The notes beneath the pieces were generated by a model. That model was not told the DNA's origin, ran no database searches, and was given only the letters and a program-made list of their open reading frames with translations. Below, one piece after another: positions 1 through 10,888 of a DNA stretch of 64,000 bases (its first letter is position 1; each line of letters opens with the position of its first letter). A program made the position numbers and the translations under genes. Origin of the DNA: Hygrophila difformis (taxonomy: Eukaryota; Streptophyta; Magnoliopsida; Lamiales; Acanthaceae). The stretch spans positions 24,176,064-24,240,063 of the forward strand of contig JAOANR010000015.1 in NCBI GenBank assembly GCA_030278955.1, read 5' to 3'.

Positions 1-249
1 ATGTATAATATATATATATATGTGTGGTCAGTTATTAAATTTTGGTAGATAGTATAATAAATTGGTTGCTGAAGACTTGATGTCCAACGCCCCTACTTTA
101 ATGTTTTTTCTCCGAGAGCCTTTAATTTTTTTTTGACTTGGTCTTCATAAATTTGCACTGAATCAGCAAAACCATCAGGTCATACTTCAAATTCTGATTT
201 AAATTCTCTTCCCAGCTCAAAGATCACCGAGACTGGCAACAATACAATT

Positions 250-938
250 GGAACAGAGAATTGCGTGGTCTCTAGTACTCAACCTGCACCTTCTCAGTTC
301 CAAGAGCAGCTTCTTACTGTGGTCGACGGCGGTAGCGGGAGGTGCTCACGGCGGAGAGCAGGCTGGGCTCACGGTGGCAGCAGCTCGAAGGGGACTAACC
401 GGGGCTCAGAGAAGGCTGGGACAGAACGGCTTGGACTGGGCGGCGCTGTGAGGGTGCGGGTTCGCCGGAAATGGAGTTGGATGGACCAGAAATGGGACAC
501 TGGATTCGATATGAGATACAACAGTTAAGTTGTTCTCAACTTCTTAATTCTTTTAAATTTGAGTGTTTATACTCAATTTATTTTTTTTCTGAATTCGGAT
601 CACTCAGGCTCTGATACCAATTTGTAGATTTGATATCTCACACACACAAGACACTTTACACTTTTGATATCTAAAAAGGATAACCAAAAGCGGAGAGTTG
701 TTTAGCTAAAGCTTTCTTTAGATTTCTTGCTTTGCTTCGCTCTGAGAATTACAACAATCGAAATACCTATTTATAGAAATGAAAATATATAACAGACAAC
801 GAACATATGCTAAACTGTTCTTGTGGTGGCTTCAATACTTTCGGCACCGTAGATGAGAAATCAACTCGGATGGCGCCGTACTATTACTTTGATGGCTTCA
901 ACAAATACGGCATTTGACGTTTATGCCGTTTTCCAACA
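250..938 (-). mobile_element. 5' end of a Ty1/Copia element (LTR plus 5' leader), truncated
   Basis: The LTR lies at 623-938 in reverse orientation and is clearly the same family as the Copia LTRs at 37553-37870 and 41263-41580. Just inside it (about 609-621) is the reverse complement of a primer binding site, TTGGTATCAGAGCC, which fits initiator tRNA-Met. The leader back to about 250 shares blocks such as GCGGGTTCGCCGGAAA with the leader of the complete element near 41120. No gag sequence follows within the window, so the element is either deleted or continues beyond the left edge. Short ORFs in the leader are not convincing genes. The left limit is approximate. Confidence 0.8.
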
Positions 939-1321
939 CAAATAAACCACAGATGCATGGAGGAACCAGATTGTAAGGCTTCTTGTTAGGCTGTAAGGCA
1001 GTGGTATATATTTCCATCGGCCAACAGAATCTTGTGGGTTGACATGATGCCGGCAAAGTGAAAAATGTTTACATAACCACAAAAGGAGAAAGGCTTTGTG
1101 TTCCTTCTTGGATGGAGGAGTGTCGTCTAGTCTAGGGGTGATTAATGAGTAGTGCTACTCGTACTCGACTCGGCACTCGGCTCGAAAAAAACTCGACTCG
1201 TACTTGACTATCGCTACTCGACTCAAGCTCGAACTCGCATCAAGTCAAGCTCTAGTCTTTTAGTACTCGAGCATTTGAGCTCGGCTCAACTCGAGAACAC
1301 TCTTGACACAAATTTTAATTA

Positions 1322-4300
1322 CACTACAAGAAAATCGTTGGGAGGCGAGGACACGTTTTCCTCGCCTATGTCCTCGCCTCCAGCATGAGGCGAGGACATA
1401 GGCGAGAAAAATGTGTCGTCGCCTAGATGATCGTCGGGTTCCCATGTTAGTCGATAATGTCGTCGCCCCCAGGCGAGGACCTTAGCGAGGAAACAGGTGA
1501 GGACGTAGGCGAGGAATGGGGCGAGGACATGGGTGAGGAATTTGGTGACGAAATTTCCTCGCCTATGTCCTCACCTTCCATAATTTTATTTGATTTTTTT
1601 TTTATATTATTTTTTCTATACCAGTTTCTTTTCATCATAATCAAGAATTTCAAAAGCATCAAAGCCACAATAAATAAGAAGTAAATACATCAAAATTGAA
1701 AAAATAACAACAATATTGCCATTCCAATGCTCATTGTAAAAAAAATGTACATTTCTCTTCCAAAAGAAAAAAACAACAAAAATGTACATTTTCTACAAAC
1801 CACATGGATATTGTTAATCTTTTGTACAATCTACCAACTTTGAATATCATCATTGAAGACAAGATGAATCGGTCCATACTTGGAACGGAGATCAAAATCA
1901 TTGCAATTTGCAAAATCTTGAAACTGCAAAAGACATTCGTGTACATCAGTCTTCAAGCAGCTGCAAAAGACATTGTCTTCAATGTTTTAAGCGTTGACGT
2001 CTTGGGCCGAAGCTGTTGTTCATCCTTACAACCATCACCTCTACCATCCGCTTTATTATCTATCTCCTCACCATCAGCTAGTTTTGTTCTTCCTGAATCA
2101 TCGACTTCACCATCCTTACAATCTTTTTCTTATATTCCAAAACTCTGATTTAAATCTGTTCATCCAAACTAGTACTGAGAATGCCAAACTGCTCAAAGCC
2201 AAAGTTTTCAACACATACAAATACTTTAAATACAATGAGCTCAATTTCAATGCAATAGAAATATAGAGGGAATGCTCCTCAACTACTTGTGCTCATTGCT
2301 GAATTCAATAGAAAGTCTTGCTGAAGAGAATGTTAAAAAAAAAAAAAAAAAAAGAATTTTTCCAGTGAAGACAAGACTACTTACAAGAAAGAGAAAGAGG
2401 TAGTATAAATGAATGCCTTACATCCATAATATCAAATAAATCATTTTCGTCTTTGGTAAATTTACCAAGAAACAATGAAATCCCTAACATAAACGGTTAA
2501 GTGCTAAGGATTCTATCCAATTCACCTATCTGATTGATGAATCAAAAAAGGAGATAGGACAATTTACCTGATGTGGGTTTCAGTCCATGATAGACTGCTC
2601 TTTGAACTTGAGCTTGCAAGGGTAATGATCGCAATAGATTATACCACTTATGACATTGTATATGGAAATGGTCACCGTGTTATCATAAAGTAATACAAAA
2701 TCTTTAGTAATCAAGAATACCATATAGGAGAAACTTACATGAAGAGTAAAACCTGAAATGAATATGTAGATGAATAATCTTTTCGGAGAATAACCATAAA
2801 CCCTTATCAGGATAATCAGGTTCATAAGATTGCTGGTGAGATAATAGCGAGCCATGTTTGTAATTGAATTAGTGAAATGAAGTGTAAAAAGTTGCAAGAT
2901 TGAGAAACAATGCATTCATGAACTTATTATCTGGGACACAAGTACTGAACTAAAGTTCAACTTGCAAAACAAATTGGAAGTGGATGAGACTTTATAGAAA
3001 CACACACGACAAGATAACAAACTTAAAATTAGCTTTTTTTCAACTTCCATGTATTAGTTCCTGAGAGGTCTGATAATTTGTTCAATTCAATATGTTCAGT
3101 ATTCAGGTGAATGAAACATTTTAGGTTATTATGCACCATATGAGAACTCTATCACATCCATTAAAGCATCAATCATCTGTACAAAATAATAAAAGAGAAG
3201 AAACGCACCTTTAATAAGAGCTCAGAGGACCTGCCAACTGCAGCAAAAACAGAATACAAATTCAACTCAACCCAACAAGCAACAGAGATTTGTTTCGATG
3301 ACTGCAAAGCACTTCTGGAGCAACATGAAGTGAATTCGTGTTATCTGATTTGAATTAACCAGGTATGCACTGAACCACATATCTTAAGTTTTAACCTTCT
3401 CAGCGCTCTTACCACAAATCCCCTTCATCCTTGCCAATTAAATTCCATTTCCATGGATGATCTTATTGATTCAGTTATGGATAGTGATAAGGCAAAACAC
3501 TACCGCCAAAAAAAGGGACATTCAAATTTGACTATGTAGTTTCTCATTAAATAGAAAACAAGCAACTGCCAATCATTTAATCAAATTTTATGGTAGATAT
3601 TGATTACCAAGGACAATGTGAAAGCCTTCCTTTGATAGAGCATATGCAGCTTCAGCACCCAATCCAGATGTTGCCTGAAATCATTAAAAAAATATGCAAT
3701 ATATAATGCTGAAACAAACTGACAACCTACAATATGACGCTACAAGAAATTTGTAGATACAGTGTACGAAGTATTTATTATTAAAAGATGTGCCCAAATG
3801 CATACCCTTGTTATGATGCAAACGGGCTCTGTCTGTAGAGCCAAAAATATCCATGTTATGAATCTACAATCTTCTAGCAAACATGTAGACGAAATATTTT
3901 AATTTTATTTGATTCCTAGTAGAACCATTTAAACTAATTCATGAAAGTAAATTTTAAATTGGCTCAAAAACCAAGAATCGCCATTTCATTCACTAATTTT
4001 CAATCATACTAGAATAAATAGGAACATCTACAATGTATTTTTGTTTATCCAAAATGAAAGCCAAAATCAAATCAGAGAAAGAAAACTCAAGCGCATATTC
4101 TGTTCACATCCAAGCTACACAGTCCAAAATCAATCACATATGCCACTCAACACAGGAAACCAAACCTGAACGCGAATGCAGGTAGTGTCGCGGGAGGTTG
4201 CCGATTGTTGCCCGTGGATGAGGACACCTATTTATAGACCGAGCAAGCTCATCGAATTCGCGAGGGCAGCAGTATTTAGGGTTCACGGAGGCGATGGGAG

Positions 4301-4743
4301 GCAGGGGGCTTAGTCGAAGGGGCGGGGGGAAGCCGCGTGCGCAAGGGGGTAGAGCCTGGCGGCCGTCCGCGTGGAGAGCAGCACACGATGGGGAACGACA
4401 TGCTCAGGGAGGCTTCGCCGGCGAGTGAGAGATCGACGATGGTGGTTGTCTCAATTTCAAATTGCTAGTCTCCCAAGACGATTAGATTAGTGGGCGGATG
4501 GGAAACCTTTATTCAGGAACTTTACAGGCTAGGCCGCTAGGGCTTAATTCATTCAGAGCGGAGGCGACAATAGTCGATTCCCCGCCCCACTTCCTCGCTC
4601 CAAGGCGAGAACAAATCGTAATCCCTCGCCTCAATCCTCACTAATGTTAAAAAATTAAAATAATCTAAAAATCAAAATTTCAGAGGCCACAAAATTTATT
4701 TCCTCGCCCTCTGTTGTCGCCTACAGATAATTTTTTTGTAGTG
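1322..4743. mobile_element. Non-autonomous CACTA (En/Spm, CMC) transposon
   Basis: The left end is CACTACAAGAAAA and the right end is its approximate complement TTTTTTTGTAGTG. A perfect 3-bp target duplication TTA lies at 1319-1321 and 4744-4746, typical of CACTA elements. Subterminal copies of GGCGAGGAC(ATA) in both orientations occupy 1340-1580 and about 4560-4720, also typical of CACTA termini. The interior (1.6-4.5 kb) encodes no transposase that I can find, but it carries captured short-chain dehydrogenase exons on the minus strand. It sits inside the hAT-like element at 1133-5206 and is therefore younger. Confidence 0.85.
3209..3674 (-). pseudogene. Captured exons of a short-chain dehydrogenase/reductase (SDR)
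   Basis: On the minus strand, exon A (3674 to 3608, 67 nt) is bounded by a TTTCAG acceptor and a GTAATC donor and reads ATSGLGAEAAYALSKEGFHI, the Rossmann dinucleotide-binding loop (TSGxG) of an SDR. Exon B (3237 to 3209, 29 nt) has a GCTGCAG acceptor and a GTGCGT donor. It continues the frame exactly, giving VLVGRSSELLLK, the beta2 strand and basic NADP-binding loop. The two exons total 96 nt and keep phase. Further exons may lie downstream (around 2580-2630 and 3130-3175) but I cannot assign them. The catalytic Tyr-x-x-x-Lys region is not recognised. This looks like a gene fragment transduplicated by the CACTA element. Confidence 0.7.
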
Positions 4744-5548
4744 TTAATCTTCGTCTCATACTTTCCCTCACAATCCACTCTATTTTCTATTAGAAAATAT
4801 GTCACTTATTTAAAATATTCTAAATGAGGAAAATTAGTTATTTTAAAATATTAAAATATATTTTTAAAGAATTTTAGTTTTATCTTAATTGTAGAATAAC
4901 CAAAACAATATTCAAATATCAAATTAAATTGTGTCTTTTAGGCTATGGTTAAAAATTCAAAATCAAATGTTAAGAAAAAATAAAATAAAATTCAAACTTA
5001 ATCTACATATTCAAGCTCGAGCTTAGCAAAAAAATACCCGCGAACTACTTGAGCTCAAACTTGAACTCGATGATACTCGAGCTCGAACTCAAACTCGATG
5101 ATACTCGACTTCGAGCTCGAACTCGAATATCTGCCGTCAAGCTCAAGCTCAAGCTCAATGCAAGTACCATGATACTCGAGCTCAACTCGACTCGATAACA
5201 CCCCTAATCCAGCCTCTATTGGCTCGCAGTCCAATCCTTGGCCGGGCAGAGTGAAGGATGGTTGTGAAGGTCGGAATAAAAATGGGCTATCTGAGTTGGA
5301 TCTGGAAGAGGAAGACCATAGAAGATTGAGGCCGGTTGTTTGGCCGGGGCGAAGTAAAGGATTGTTGTGAAGGGCAGGCAAGGCACATCGTCTCACCAGA
5401 CAAGGAACATTTGGGACAGGGCACTTAGGACGATGTGAGCCGACCAATGGCTCATCCTGGTGAAAGGCGCAAGGGACGTATAGATTGGCAGAGCGTTCAC
5501 GGGCTTTAATAGCAATTACTCAACACATCAATGTACTCGATTAAATCT

Positions 5549-5550
<2 letters not shown>

Positions 5551-5579
<29 letters not shown>
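5551..5579. repeat. (TA)n microsatellite
   Basis: An uninterrupted run of alternating A and T, about 14 dinucleotides long, in AT-rich intergenic DNA. Confidence 0.9.
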
Positions 5580-5581
<2 letters not shown>

Positions 5582-5901
5582 GTTCTCGTTGTAAAATATG
5601 AAAGCAAGAAACGAAAAACACACAAGATTTATGGGGTGTTTGCTTCTCTTCAATCACCACTGCAATGTTCAAAGTTACATATTTTTGTATAGATTTTTTT
5701 TTTTTTCTTGGTGAGACAACCTAAAAAGCGAGCAAAATAAAATAAAAAAGAAAAGAGGGAAACCAAAGAGAACGGGACTAAGAAAACTCTAATAATTAAT
5801 CTCCACATAATTTGATCGTTTGTTCAGTTTCTTTTGATACGTGGAATACAGAAAGATTTAAAAAAAGCTGCTCAGAAAGTAACCTAATGGGTCAAATGAG
5901 C

Positions 5902-5984
5902 TACTTTGGAGAATCGAACCTCCAATCCGTTTAAAGTTTAAAGTCAAGGGAGTTAACCACTTGGTCTAAGTGCTCATCCCCGTC
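5902..5984 (-). repeat. tRNA-related sequence, probably a SINE head or tRNA pseudogene
   Basis: On the minus strand there is an A-box-like TAGACCAAGTGG followed about 40 nt later by a perfect B-box, GGTTCGATTC, in a TGGAG/CTCCA hairpin. Outer arms ATGAGC and GCTCAT can pair like an acceptor stem. The anticodon arm cannot be folded convincingly and the T-stem register is wrong for a functional tRNA, so I read it as tRNA-derived. It is followed on the minus strand by a T-rich stretch, as in some plant SINEs. Boundaries are uncertain. Confidence 0.4.
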
Positions 5985-6598
5985 TCATTGTTTTAGATAT
6001 GAAAGAAAACTATATATTTTTAACTTTTTAACAGTAAAAATAATTTATTTTATATTATGTCCACCTGGATTTGAATTTCCTTCATTCGTGTTATTATCTC
6101 TTTTATTTTTCTTATTATTTTTGTTGCATGCATTCCAACCACTATTTAAGCAAATGACTTTGAATCTCATGTAATTCAAAAAATTCTATATTCTCATTTT
6201 ATATCATCATATCCGTTCAACACCTGTGCGTAGCGGGCGAAAAAATCTAGTCTATGATAATTGCTGAAACTACATCCATAAATTTTTACATTTGTGATAT
6301 GGCCTCTTACTATGGTTGGGAGCAAAACCACCTATCACCAATTGGTTTTAGCTGTGAGCCACCCATCCATAAATTTATACAATAATTAAGTCGTAAAACG
6401 TACTTTAAAGCCCAAAGTATTTATAATATAAAATTTATAAACTCACGCAAACATACATCAAATAATTACAAGAAAACTTTTAACTTACAGATTGAAAGAG
6501 ATGAGTGCGAATTAATTACCCTTCGATTTGATTCTCATTGTCTAAAGTCTGTCAAATTAGGGTGGACACTTGTCAATCCAATTAGGGCTTCCTATGCC

Positions 6599-6605
6599 TA
6601 TAAAA
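6599..6605 (+). promoter_or_regulatory. TATA box of the 6667 gene
   Basis: TATAAAA lies 62 bp before the ATG at 6667, leaving room for a 5' leader of about 30 nt. The spacing is nearly the same as in the related gene at 24935. Confidence 0.7.
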
Positions 6606-6666
6606 GCAAGCTTCTTCTTGCAGCATTTCATCAAACAACCTCAACAAATTGAGGATTTCTAACATC

Positions 6667-7080
6667 ATGCCTAGCCCACAATTGCTAGCCCTTTTCCTTG
6701 TTTTTCTTTTTGTGGGTTCATCTATTGCCAATGAAGCAGTAGAAACCGGTGTGTTTAAGGTCAGGCCACCTCATAGGCCTCGCCGCCCTTCCCCATCACC
6801 ATCACCGGTACCTTCGTTGGATGAAGTAGTAGAAACCGGTGTGTTTCCGCTCAGGCCGCCTCATAGGCCTCACCGCCCTTCCCCATCACCATCACCGGTA
6901 CCAACACACGCGCCTCGCCGCCCTTCCCCGTCACCGTCACCGGTTCCTTTGTTGGATGAAAAGGCAAATAGAGTGTACCCTCCCAGGCCTATTGTGTACC
7001 CTCCCATGCCTATGGTGCGATATGCTCCACCCCATCGTGCACCATCACCTTCTCCCAAAGGTGCTCCAACGCTGTATTGA
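6667..7080 (+). CDS. Secreted proline-rich repeat protein (137 aa)
   Basis: The first ATG after the TATA box is at 6667; the frame stays open a few codons upstream but has no earlier ATG. The protein begins with a clear signal peptide (MPSPQLLALFLVFLFVGSSIA, about 21 residues). The mature part is a repeat of about 30 residues: an acidic/Val segment (EAVETGVF), then RPPHRPRRPSPSPSP, then VPSLDE. It is present twice in full and a third time in part, followed by a Tyr/Pro tail (YPPRPIVYPP) and a C-terminal SPSPKGAPTLY. Alternating Ser-Pro is a known signal for prolyl hydroxylation and arabinogalactan addition, so a cell-wall or apoplastic glycoprotein, or a precursor of small hydroxyproline-rich peptides, is plausible. 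There are no cysteines. It resembles the gene at 24935 (PPHRP blocks, KGAP motif, aromatic C-terminus). I cannot name the family. Confidence 0.8.
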   Translation: MPSPQLLALFLVFLFVGSSIANEAVETGVFKVRPPHRPRRPSPSPSPVPSLDEVVETGVFPLRPPHRPHRPSPSPSPVPTHAPRRPSPSPSPVPLLDEKANRVYPPRPIVYPPMPMVRYAPPHRAPSPSPKGAPTLY

Positions 7081-7364
7081 TGCATCACTGACCAATGTTC
7101 TCTATATTTAATTTTCTCTATGGACATGTAGTAAACTTATGAATGCTTCATCAGAATAACATATGACTGATGAATCTTCTTTTCTACCAATCTTGGAGAA
7201 AGCTACTACAAACCCTTCATTTTATTAATGATAATAAGCTCTGTTTTAATTATGTCTTCATGGCAAGTTGCTTTTCAATTCGGTATAAAGAAAAAACTTT
7301 TATTTTTTTTTTAAAAAAAAAGAAATATAGAAGGATCAATGAATTAAAATCGTTTACCCAATAT

Positions 7365-8310
7365 TTTTCGTGGGAAAAAAAGAAAAAAATAGTCCCTTTT
7401 TTTTTACAAAAAAGCCAAATCAATCCTTTTTTTAAGTTTTTTTGCCTAATTGATTCGCTACATTGCCTAATTATGTCCCAATCAGTCCACTGTTCACTAA
7501 TTACGCCATAATTGCTGATGTGTCAAATGTTTTTGCCAAATCAATCTGTTTTTTTTCTTCCAAATATCTAAATTGGTTCGTTAATAAATTTTTGCCCCTT
7601 TAATGCAGTCCATGCAGTTCAATCCGATGCGAGAATGGGCGTCACACATAGGAGGGAGTCGCACAAAATGATATTCTTGGAAAACGTAGGTGAAACGGCT
7701 CCCTCCTCTATTGGAAGCCCGTTCCAACATCGAATTGGGCAGTACCTTAGTTGGATGCCATTGGAGTTCTGGTCAGCAACTACCGCGATGGATCTTCTTT
7801 TAGAGTTCGGTGGTTTTTGGTGTTTTTCCATAAAATGAAGACCAATTACCATATACTCCCTCCGTTTCTTAAAAACTACATTGGCTAATTTGCTACTATT
7901 CACACGCATGCTTTGACTTAAAGTTTAAACATAGTTATACAAGTTAAAGTAAGCCAAGTGAGATCTTGTTAGATTCGTCTTGTCGTGTAGTTTTAAATAT
8001 CAAAATTTTAAAATTTTTACATATACCAGTTTATTAATAGCTTAAAATGTGCATTGGACTGCATTAAATGGGCAAAAATTTACTAACGGACCAATTTAGG
8101 TTTTTGAAAAAAAAAATAGACTGAGTTGGCAAAAACATTTGACACGTCAACAATTAGGGCGTAATTAATGAACAATGGATTAATTGGGACATAATTGGGT
8201 AATGTAGCGGATCAATTGGGAAAAAAAAAATAAAAACGATTTGGCTTTTTTTTTGTTAAAAAATGACTATTTTTTACTTTTTCTCCATGTTTCGTGGGTA
8301 TTGTGAATAC
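7365..8310. mobile_element. Long inverted repeat (foldback element) with arms of about 250 bp
   Basis: The segment 7370-7620 (TCGTGGGAAAAAAAG, GCCAAATC, TTAGTGAACAGTGG-type blocks) reappears inverted and diverged at 8060-8300. Matching landmarks include AAAAATAGTC next to AGCCAAATC, and GTGTCAAATGTTTTTGCC against its complement near 8130. The spacer of about 430 bp (7630-8050) contains one half of a Stowayway-type MITE and a short unplaced ORF. No transposase is present. Ends and TSD could not be fixed. Confidence 0.6.
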
Positions 8311-8611
8311 GTCCAAATAACAAATATAGTAGAATCGTAAAATCTATAATACTCACTCTGTTTTCTAAAATTTAAAACGGACCCACGGTGCACGCAGTGC
8401 AATGCACATTTTAAACCATTAATAACTCAATTTCGGTATAAATAAAAATTCTAAAAGTTCGATATTTAAAAACTACTCGACGAGACAAATCTAAGAAGAT
8501 CTCACTTGACTATATTTTAACTTGTATAACTATAATAAAATTTTATGTTGAAGTGCGTGTGTGAATAGTGTCAAATTTACAAATGTTATAATAATTGAAA
8601 AAAGGAGGGAG
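7856..8611. mobile_element. Two inverted Stowaway-like MITE halves (CTCCCTCCG termini)
   Basis: CTCCCTCCG starts at 7856 after TA, and GGAGGGAG ends at 8611 before TA, the usual Stowaway (Tc1/mariner) termini and duplication. Two segments, 7856-8062 and about 8345-8611, are inverted relatives of each other. They share the AGTGAGATCTTGTTAGATTCG-like core also seen in the complete MITE at 35292-35551. The right arm of the foldback at 7365-8310 lies between them, so the insertion order is unclear. Confidence 0.55.
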
Positions 8612-8692
8612 TAAAGGGGATAAATCTACATTGGTAATAATGGACTGGGGTAGTACAGGGGATGGGATAATGAACGCCACTACCCCACATGT

Positions 8693-8865
8693 AGGGGTAT
8701 AAATGAGACTGATTAGCTCGCAAAATATTCGGGCTCGACTCGATCAAAGCTTGACTCGAAAAGGCTCGATCGAATACGAGATCGGCTCGAAATGTTAATG
8801 AGCCCAAACCGAACTAACCAATACTCCGCTCAAAAGCTCGATAATACGCTCGAATATGTAGTATA
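8693..8865. mobile_element. Fragment of hAT-like subterminal repeat
   Basis: It begins TAGGGGTATAAATGAG and runs into GGCTCGACTCGATCAAAGCTTGACTCG-type repeats, the same style as the left end of the element at 1133. No opposite end was found, so it is a solo terminus. Confidence 0.5.
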
Positions 8866-9757
8866 TACTTTATATAATATTTATATATGTTGAAATTGTG
8901 GCCCATTTTCTGCCAAATCACTCCAGGCCCATGATGTATGATACTATGGTCCATTGGCCTTATATTTATACTCCCTACCGCCCCTTTACCATATAAATCT
9001 AATCACATTTCTTCCCGTCCCTAGCAGCAGTGCCCCTTTGGAGATTTAAGTCCCCATTTCGGTCTCCTTCACTCAGGGGCGGAGGTATGTTATGGGAAAA
9101 ATTAATGTTTTGGTCCTTTATGTTTGAAAATTCATCAATCAGTCCTCCTCGTTTTGATTGGAAAAATTGGTCCACTAAGTTTGATAATTTTTTCAATTCT
9201 CTCCTTTTGACCTAATTATAATACTTAACACAAATGTTACCCCAAATCTATCAATGTAAGACACAATAAGGGTCCCACAAACCATAAATTAAATGGGTTA
9301 AACTCCCAACCTACAACCCAACCCAAAAACCAATTGAGACAACCAGTTTCTTCTCCAAATTTCTTCATCTTCCAAAATCCACAGATCCCCATCCTCATTT
9401 TCTAAAATCCACAGCGTCCCTATTTTCTTTTTGTGTTCTTCTTGAGTTGTGGAGAATCTCTATTGGGTTACTGATTACCCAACACTATTATCACTTTTTG
9501 GAACAATTATTAGAAAATGTACAAGGAGACTATAGTTTTGGGGATTTAATTTTTAGCTACTACCTTCAGAATCCAGATCCAATCAAATTTCCCACCCATT
9601 TCTCAATCATAATTATTTCTCCATTCGATGCTGTTGTTCCCTCCCGAGATTGACGTTCTTGTGGTTCTCGATGAAGAGCTGCTGCTCTGTCTCTGGTAAT
9701 TACTCCGTCATCGCAGTTCTTTTGATTATATTGCTTGCTTATTTTTAACTTATTTGT
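8866..9757. other. Intergenic, no recognised gene
   Basis: Short open frames at 9030-9215 and 9447-9653 have no recognisable product. C/T-rich stretches at 9350-9440 resemble leader sequence but lead to no coding region. Confidence 0.5.
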
Positions 9758-10629
9758 CCTATTGTAACATCCCAATTAATTAATGCATAATTAATTTAAT
9801 TAATTATGTTTAATTAATAACGATTATTTTGTGAAAGAGTTATTAGATTGAAGTGGATGAATAAATGGATAGCAAACCCACAAGTTAATAAGAGTTCAAG
9901 TGCTCAAGTTGAAAAATTAAGGTGTATTTGGTCCAATACTTGAGAACCCAGCCCAATTACTTACCTTTAGGCCCGACCCGAAACCCTTGGCCCGGCCCGG
10001 AGCAATAATTGGATGTTAAAATCAGATTTTGGGATGGAAGACCCATTTCATACCCAAAATTATTTCCCCATTCCCGTCACTATGCAAGAGCCAAATTGGG
10101 GATCTTCATATTCTTGAGAAAATGGAGATTTTAGTGCCAAATCAAATGGGGGATTCATACTATAACATGAGGTAAGTAATTTCCACTATCTAATTCATGT
10201 TTTTATGAAGTTTAAAGTGGTTTTTTTTTTAGGGGATTTTGTTGGTGACGAAAATGAGTTTTGTGTGTTGAAATTCTTGTAGATCAGCTTGTATTGAAGC
10301 TTAATTTCTTGTTTGAGAACCGTAATCTTGTTGCGGGAATTAAGGTAAACAACTTGGCTTGCTCTTGTTGGGGTTTGAGTTGAAGTTGTAGCTTGTTTTT
10401 GGGTTTATGTTGGAAGAATTCTTGTGTTGGAAGAATTCTTGATAATCTTGAAGTTTGATCTTGTTTTGTAGCTTGGAATTGAAGCTTTGGGGGCTAAATC
10501 CTTGAAGAATTTGGAGCTTGGATCTTCCATAACCAAGGCAAGGGATTATATTGCTTAAATTACGTGTTTGGGGGGTATTTGGGGGTCGGATTCCGGCGAA
10601 ATCGCCGGAAAACCGATTGGAAAATCGGA

Positions 10630-10790
10630 GAAGGCGATGAACAGTAATAGCTACAGTAACTACAGTATTGCTACAGTAATTACCACGGTAAATCGCTAGA
10701 GTAGTTACCGCAGTAAGTCGATACAGTAGTTACCGCAGGAACTCGCTACAATAATTACTACAGTAACTCGCTACAGTAATTACCACAGGA
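10630..10790 (+). repeat. Minisatellite, unit CTACAGTAATTACC(G/A)CAGTAACTCG
   Basis: About six degenerate copies of a 25-28 bp unit (CTACAGTAATTACC, GTTACCGCAG, ACTCG) lie inside the Gypsy LTR that starts at 9763. Confidence 0.75.
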
Positions 10791-10888
10791 CAGGGCTGCG
10801 TATGTCACGCATTTTCGCGCGTGGGTGCGTCGTGAGCGCAGGAAGGCCCTGTTTGGTCCCTTTTTGTGCGATTTCGATTCTATAATGA

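Larger units (their letters stand above)
1133..5206. mobile_element. hAT-like DNA element with CTCGAGCTCGAACTC-type subterminal repeats, hosting a CACTA insertion
   Basis: The ends are inverted: TAGGGGTG at the left and the complement ending ACACCCCTA at the right. Both ends are followed inward by dense subterminal repeats of ACTCGACTCG / CTCGAGCTCGAACTC type (about 1150-1310 and 5035-5200). The flanking 8-mers are GTCTAGTC (1125-1132) and ATCCAGCC (5207-5214). They agree at 5 of 8 positions and all three differences are transitions, as expected of an old 8-bp duplication, which is the hAT size. No transposase is visible. Superfamily assignment rests on TSD length and on similarity of the ends to the better preserved element at 14773-15518. 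Confidence 0.6.
5207..6598. other. Intergenic region upstream of the first proline-rich protein gene
   Basis: The part from 5215 to about 5370 is open in one plus frame for roughly 50 codons but matches nothing I know; it is continuous with 940-1132 if the hAT-like element is removed. The rest is AT-rich, with a TA microsatellite at about 5550 and a tRNA-related stretch at 5902-5984. No other gene is evident. Confidence 0.6.

Noticed and set aside
3130..3175. Third captured SDR exon on the minus strand
   Set aside because: Splice-like borders exist but the translation does not match what follows the nucleotide-binding loop in SDRs.
5055..5447. 130-codon minus-strand frame
   Set aside because: Half of it is the CTCGAGCTCGAACTC subterminal repeat of the hAT-like element; the rest is anonymous.
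5902..5984. Functional tRNA gene
   Set aside because: A- and B-boxes are present but the anticodon arm does not fold and the T-stem register is off; more likely tRNA-derived.
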